NCBI RefSeq assembly: GCF_001984575.1
Contig: NZ_LZNS01000001.1
Span: 5,865,682 to 5,929,681, forward strand
Direction of reading: 5' to 3'
DNA: 64,000 bases
Origin: Streptomyces sp. MP131-18
GTDB taxonomy: Bacteria; Actinomycetota; Actinomycetes; Streptomycetales; Streptomycetaceae
In this document: one piece after another, positions 63,507-64,000 of the stretch
Numbering within the stretch: the stretch's first letter is position 1
Layout: every line of letters starts with the position of its first letter
Made by a program: the position numbers and the translations under genes
Notes under the pieces: model-generated
The model's input: only the letters and a program-made list of their open reading frames with translations
What the model was told of the DNA's origin: nothing
Databases searched by the model: none

Positions 63507-64000
63507 CCCACACCCGCCCGTCCCTCGGCGCCGTCCAGGAGACGCTGCTGATACCGCTCTACGGCCGCGCCGCGGAGCACCGCAAGCCGGAGCCGGCGCT
63601 GCGCGACCCGCGAGCCGTGGAGCTGGTCGGGGCGATCGACTACGACTTCTCGCGTTTCGACGAGCTGCCGAGCCTGACCGGATCGGTCCTGCGGACCCTC
63701 CTGTTCGACTTCTGGACGCGCGACTTCCTCAGCCGTCACCCCGCCGGAACGGTGGTGGAGATCGGCACCGGTCTCAACACCCGCTACGAACGGGTGGACA
63801 ACGAGCGGGCGCACTGGTTCGACCTCGATCTGCCGGACGTCATCGAGCTGCGCCGCGCCTTCTTCCGCGACACCCCGCGCAGACGGATGCTCGCCGCCTC
63901 CGTGACCGAGGAAAGCTGGCTGCGCGTCGTCGGCGAACAGTCCGGTGGTCCCTGCTTCTTCTCGGCGGAGGCCGTCCTGCCCTTCCTCGACGAGGCCGAC
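63503..64000 (+). CDS. SAM-dependent O-methyltransferase-like protein (cut by window end)
   Basis: 166 residues visible from ATG 63503, which overlaps the rpmG stop (ATGA). GTVVEIGTGLNTRYERVDNE is the SAM-binding motif I of the leucine-carboxymethyl-transferase / TcmP-like family (EIGTGLNTR) followed by WFDLDLPDVIELRRAFF, also typical. The substrate is not evident. Coupling to a Zur-controlled ribosomal gene is unusual and suggests a role in zinc starvation or metallophore tailoring, which is inference. The C-terminal part lies outside the window. Confidence 0.85.
   Translation, partial: MTHTRPSLGAVQETLLIPLYGRAAEHRKPEPALRDPRAVELVGAIDYDFSRFDELPSLTGSVLRTLLFDFWTRDFLSRHPAGTVVEIGTGLNTRYERVDNERAHWFDLDLPDVIELRRAFFRDTPRRRMLAASVTEESWLRVVGEQSGGPCFFSAEAVLPFLDEAD

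Overview
The window is very GC-rich DNA from a filamentous actinomycete, most likely Streptomyces or a close relative. The evidence is strong third-position GC bias, GTG/TTG starts with purine-rich Shine-Dalgarno (SD) sites, many ATGA/GTGA/TGATG gene overlaps, a SARP regulator, rare TTA (bldA-type) codons in regulatory and cluster genes, XRE-DUF397 pairs, Zur-type boxes and a LAxTG sortase signal. No tRNA, rRNA, CRISPR array or complete transposase gene was seen.

Layout. 0-3.8 kb: secreted subtilisin-like protease. 3.9-22.1 kb: a biosynthetic cluster closely matching the grixazone (3-amino-4-hydroxybenzoate / phenoxazinone) logic. An aspartokinase, a GriI-type aldolase and a GriH-type cyclase form 3,4-AHBA. 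A LuxE-like ligase and LuxC-like reductase (GriD/GriC) reduce the acid to the aldehyde. A tyrosinase-like copper oxidase with its chaperone (GriF/GriE) oxidises the o-aminophenol. The main operon also carries a complete NMT1-type ABC importer and a creatininase-family hydrolase. To the right lie an MFS exporter, an FAD-linked oxidase read in one open frame with a SARP regulator, a dinucleotide-binding reductase and a LuxR regulator. Candidate operators include 11-bp tandem repeats (SARP-like) before the two biosynthetic operons and a repeated CCCTC...GGGG palindrome near luxR and before the oxidase. A 229-bp MITE-like element lies between the exporter and its terminator.

22.1-28.1 kb: a LacI regulator divergent from a complete branched-chain-type (LIV) ABC transporter, with tandem LacI operators between them. 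28.3-33.4 kb: aztABCD-type zinc importer with two AztD-like proteins and a Zur box. 33.5-38.7 kb: an operon of a lipoprotein and two paralogous receptor kinases, each a cytoplasmic Ser/Thr kinase joined by one membrane segment to a LIV-type ligand-binding domain. 38.8-44.6 kb: LURP-one-like protein, secreted beta-helix protein, a NarL-type two-component system and an exported TIM-barrel-like protein. 44.7-50.3 kb: small regulatory/accessory island (DUF6879-like, NB-ARC/TPR ATPase, XRE-DUF397 pair and a beta-family gene broken by one stop codon). 50.4-54.6 kb: MMPL exporter with its own two-component system. 54.9-56.4 kb: GNAT and TOPRIM-like genes. 56.5-63.2 kb: a second putative zinc system, the 'anchored-repeat' ABC transporter with sortase-anchored surface protein. 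63.3-64 kb: Zur-box-linked, cysteine-free ribosomal protein L33 translationally coupled to a methyltransferase cut by the window end.

The themes are a self-contained aminophenol pigment pathway under layered SARP/LuxR/bldA-type control, and two Zur-linked zinc acquisition loci with a zinc-sparing ribosomal protein. Functions rest on sequence reading without database searches.
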